Below the pieces are notes generated by a model. It saw only the letters and a program-made list of their open reading frames with translations. It did no database searches and was not told where the DNA came from. From contig NHFK01000018.1 in NCBI GenBank assembly GCA_002171375.1, forward strand, positions 9,546-15,349: a DNA stretch of 5,804 nucleotides. The letters are read 5' to 3'. Shown here piece after piece: positions 5,224 to 5,804 of this stretch. Positions within the stretch are counted from its first letter, which is position 1; each line of letters opens with the position of its first letter. This stretch comes from Alphaproteobacteria bacterium TMED109. GTDB taxonomy: Bacteria; Pseudomonadota; Alphaproteobacteria; TMED109. The position numbers were made by a program, and so were the translations under genes.

Positions 5224-5804
5224 TTAAAATTCTATTTGAAGTCTAGCTCCTATAGAATTAAAATCTTCGCTTAATGGACCTGCTGAATCAGTATGAAGAA
5301 TATTAAACATAGTTTTTGTAAAAGCGGTCATATACCAATTAATGCCTAAAGTATAAGAATTAGCATTTCCTCCATCTATATTTTTATCACTTAAATCAAT
5401 TTGACTGGCTCTCAAAGCAACTTCCCAAGCTCCTATTCCACCTTCCATAATTGAAATTTTTGGTTTTAGACGCCAAAATTGAGCAAAGTAAGCATTATAG
5501 TTTCTAGCATCATCAGTTATCATATAACCTGCCTGAAAAAAACCTCCATTAAATTGAGGATTAGCCTGTGTCTTTCTATTTACTCCTAATATACCCCATT
5601 CACTTTGAAGAGAAAGCGGCCCTTCCACCATAGCAAATTCATAGCCAACATAATAATAGTTATCTAAATCAGTAATAATACCTGTATCAACTATAAAATC
5701 TCCGCTGACAGATGTCTCTCCTTTCGATCTAAATCTAAGAGTAGAATCTCTTAATCCATTAGTAAATGTATTACTAGGATTGGCTGTTCTATAATAAGCA
5801 GTAG
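5224..5804 (-). CDS. OprO/OprP-type porin, C-terminal 192 residues (partial, runs off right edge)
   Basis: The reading frame is open from the stop at 5224-5226 to the window edge, so the methionine at 5631 is internal and not the start. The visible residues form alternating beta strands of an outer-membrane barrel: the frame opens with TAYYRTANPS, and DNYYYVGYEFAMVEGPLSLQ, FFQAGYMITDD, GAWEVALRAS, YTLGINWYMTAFTKTMFNIL and a final GARLQIEF follow. The GAWE(V)ALR segment, the TLGINWY strand and the closing ARLQIEF are typical of the phosphate-selective porin O/P family. The terminal phenylalanine is the signal read by the BAM assembly machinery. Full-length members are about 370-500 residues, so roughly half is missing, including signal peptide and promoter. 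Specificity for phosphate or pyrophosphate cannot be judged, as the constriction residues lie elsewhere. The gene ends nine bases from nnr, tail to tail. Confidence 0.88.
   Translation of the reverse strand, partial: TAYYRTANPSNTFTNGLRDSTLRFRSKGETSVSGDFIVDTGIITDLDNYYYVGYEFAMVEGPLSLQSEWGILGVNRKTQANPQFNGGFFQAGYMITDDARNYNAYFAQFWRLKPKISIMEGGIGAWEVALRASQIDLSDKNIDGGNANSYTLGINWYMTAFTKTMFNILHTDSAGPLSEDFNSIGARLQIEF

Noticed and set aside
5224..5631. Treating the porin as a complete 135-residue protein starting at 5631
   Set aside because: The frame stays open upstream to the window edge with porin-like strand pattern and there is no signal peptide at that methionine, so the gene is cut by the window rather than short.

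Overview
The window is about 70% A+T and codes densely on both strands. It looks like a proteobacterial chromosome. The trigger factor N-terminus, the AsnC/Lrp regulator and the 790-residue transketolase-like E1 resemble alphaproteobacterial versions as I remember them. A small, AT-rich, perhaps marine alphaproteobacterium is my best guess; it rests on protein style and composition, not on a marker gene. Nothing indicates mobile DNA, phage, CRISPR or a defence island.

Layout. Positions 1-578 (minus) hold the first 192 residues of trigger factor (tig), cut by the window edge. Only 17 bases upstream of its start codon is a tRNA-Leu(UAG) gene (596-680, minus) with an encoded CCA, so the two are probably co-transcribed. 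After a 74-base AT-rich gap comes a large minus-strand gene (755-3127) for a homodimeric-type 2-oxoacid (pyruvate) dehydrogenase E1, 790 aa. A 135-base divergent intergenic region (3128-3262) separates it from a plus-strand AsnC/Lrp regulator (3263-3736). This region contains nested palindromes built on TTGC/GCAA half-sites and overlapping candidate promoters. The regulator gene overlaps by ATGA the gene for bifunctional NAD(P)HX epimerase/dehydratase (3733-5214). Nine bases later, converging on it, is the C-terminal 192 residues of an OprO/OprP-type porin (5224-5804, minus, cut by the right edge).

How the genes may work together. The divergent Lrp-type regulator and E1 pair recalls two systems in Pseudomonas putida: mdeR/mdeAB (methionine catabolism, 2-oxobutyrate) and bkdR/bkd (branched-chain 2-oxoacids). 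In both, an amino-acid-sensing Lrp homologue controls 2-oxoacid oxidation. A reasonable inference is that this regulator senses an amino acid and controls the E1 gene from the shared region, and its own operon too. The coupled nucleotide-repair enzyme restores hydrated NAD(P)H, the redox carrier the dehydrogenase complex feeds, but that link is speculative. No E2 or E3 subunit gene is visible. I see no clearly new system; the divergent locus is the part most worth following up.
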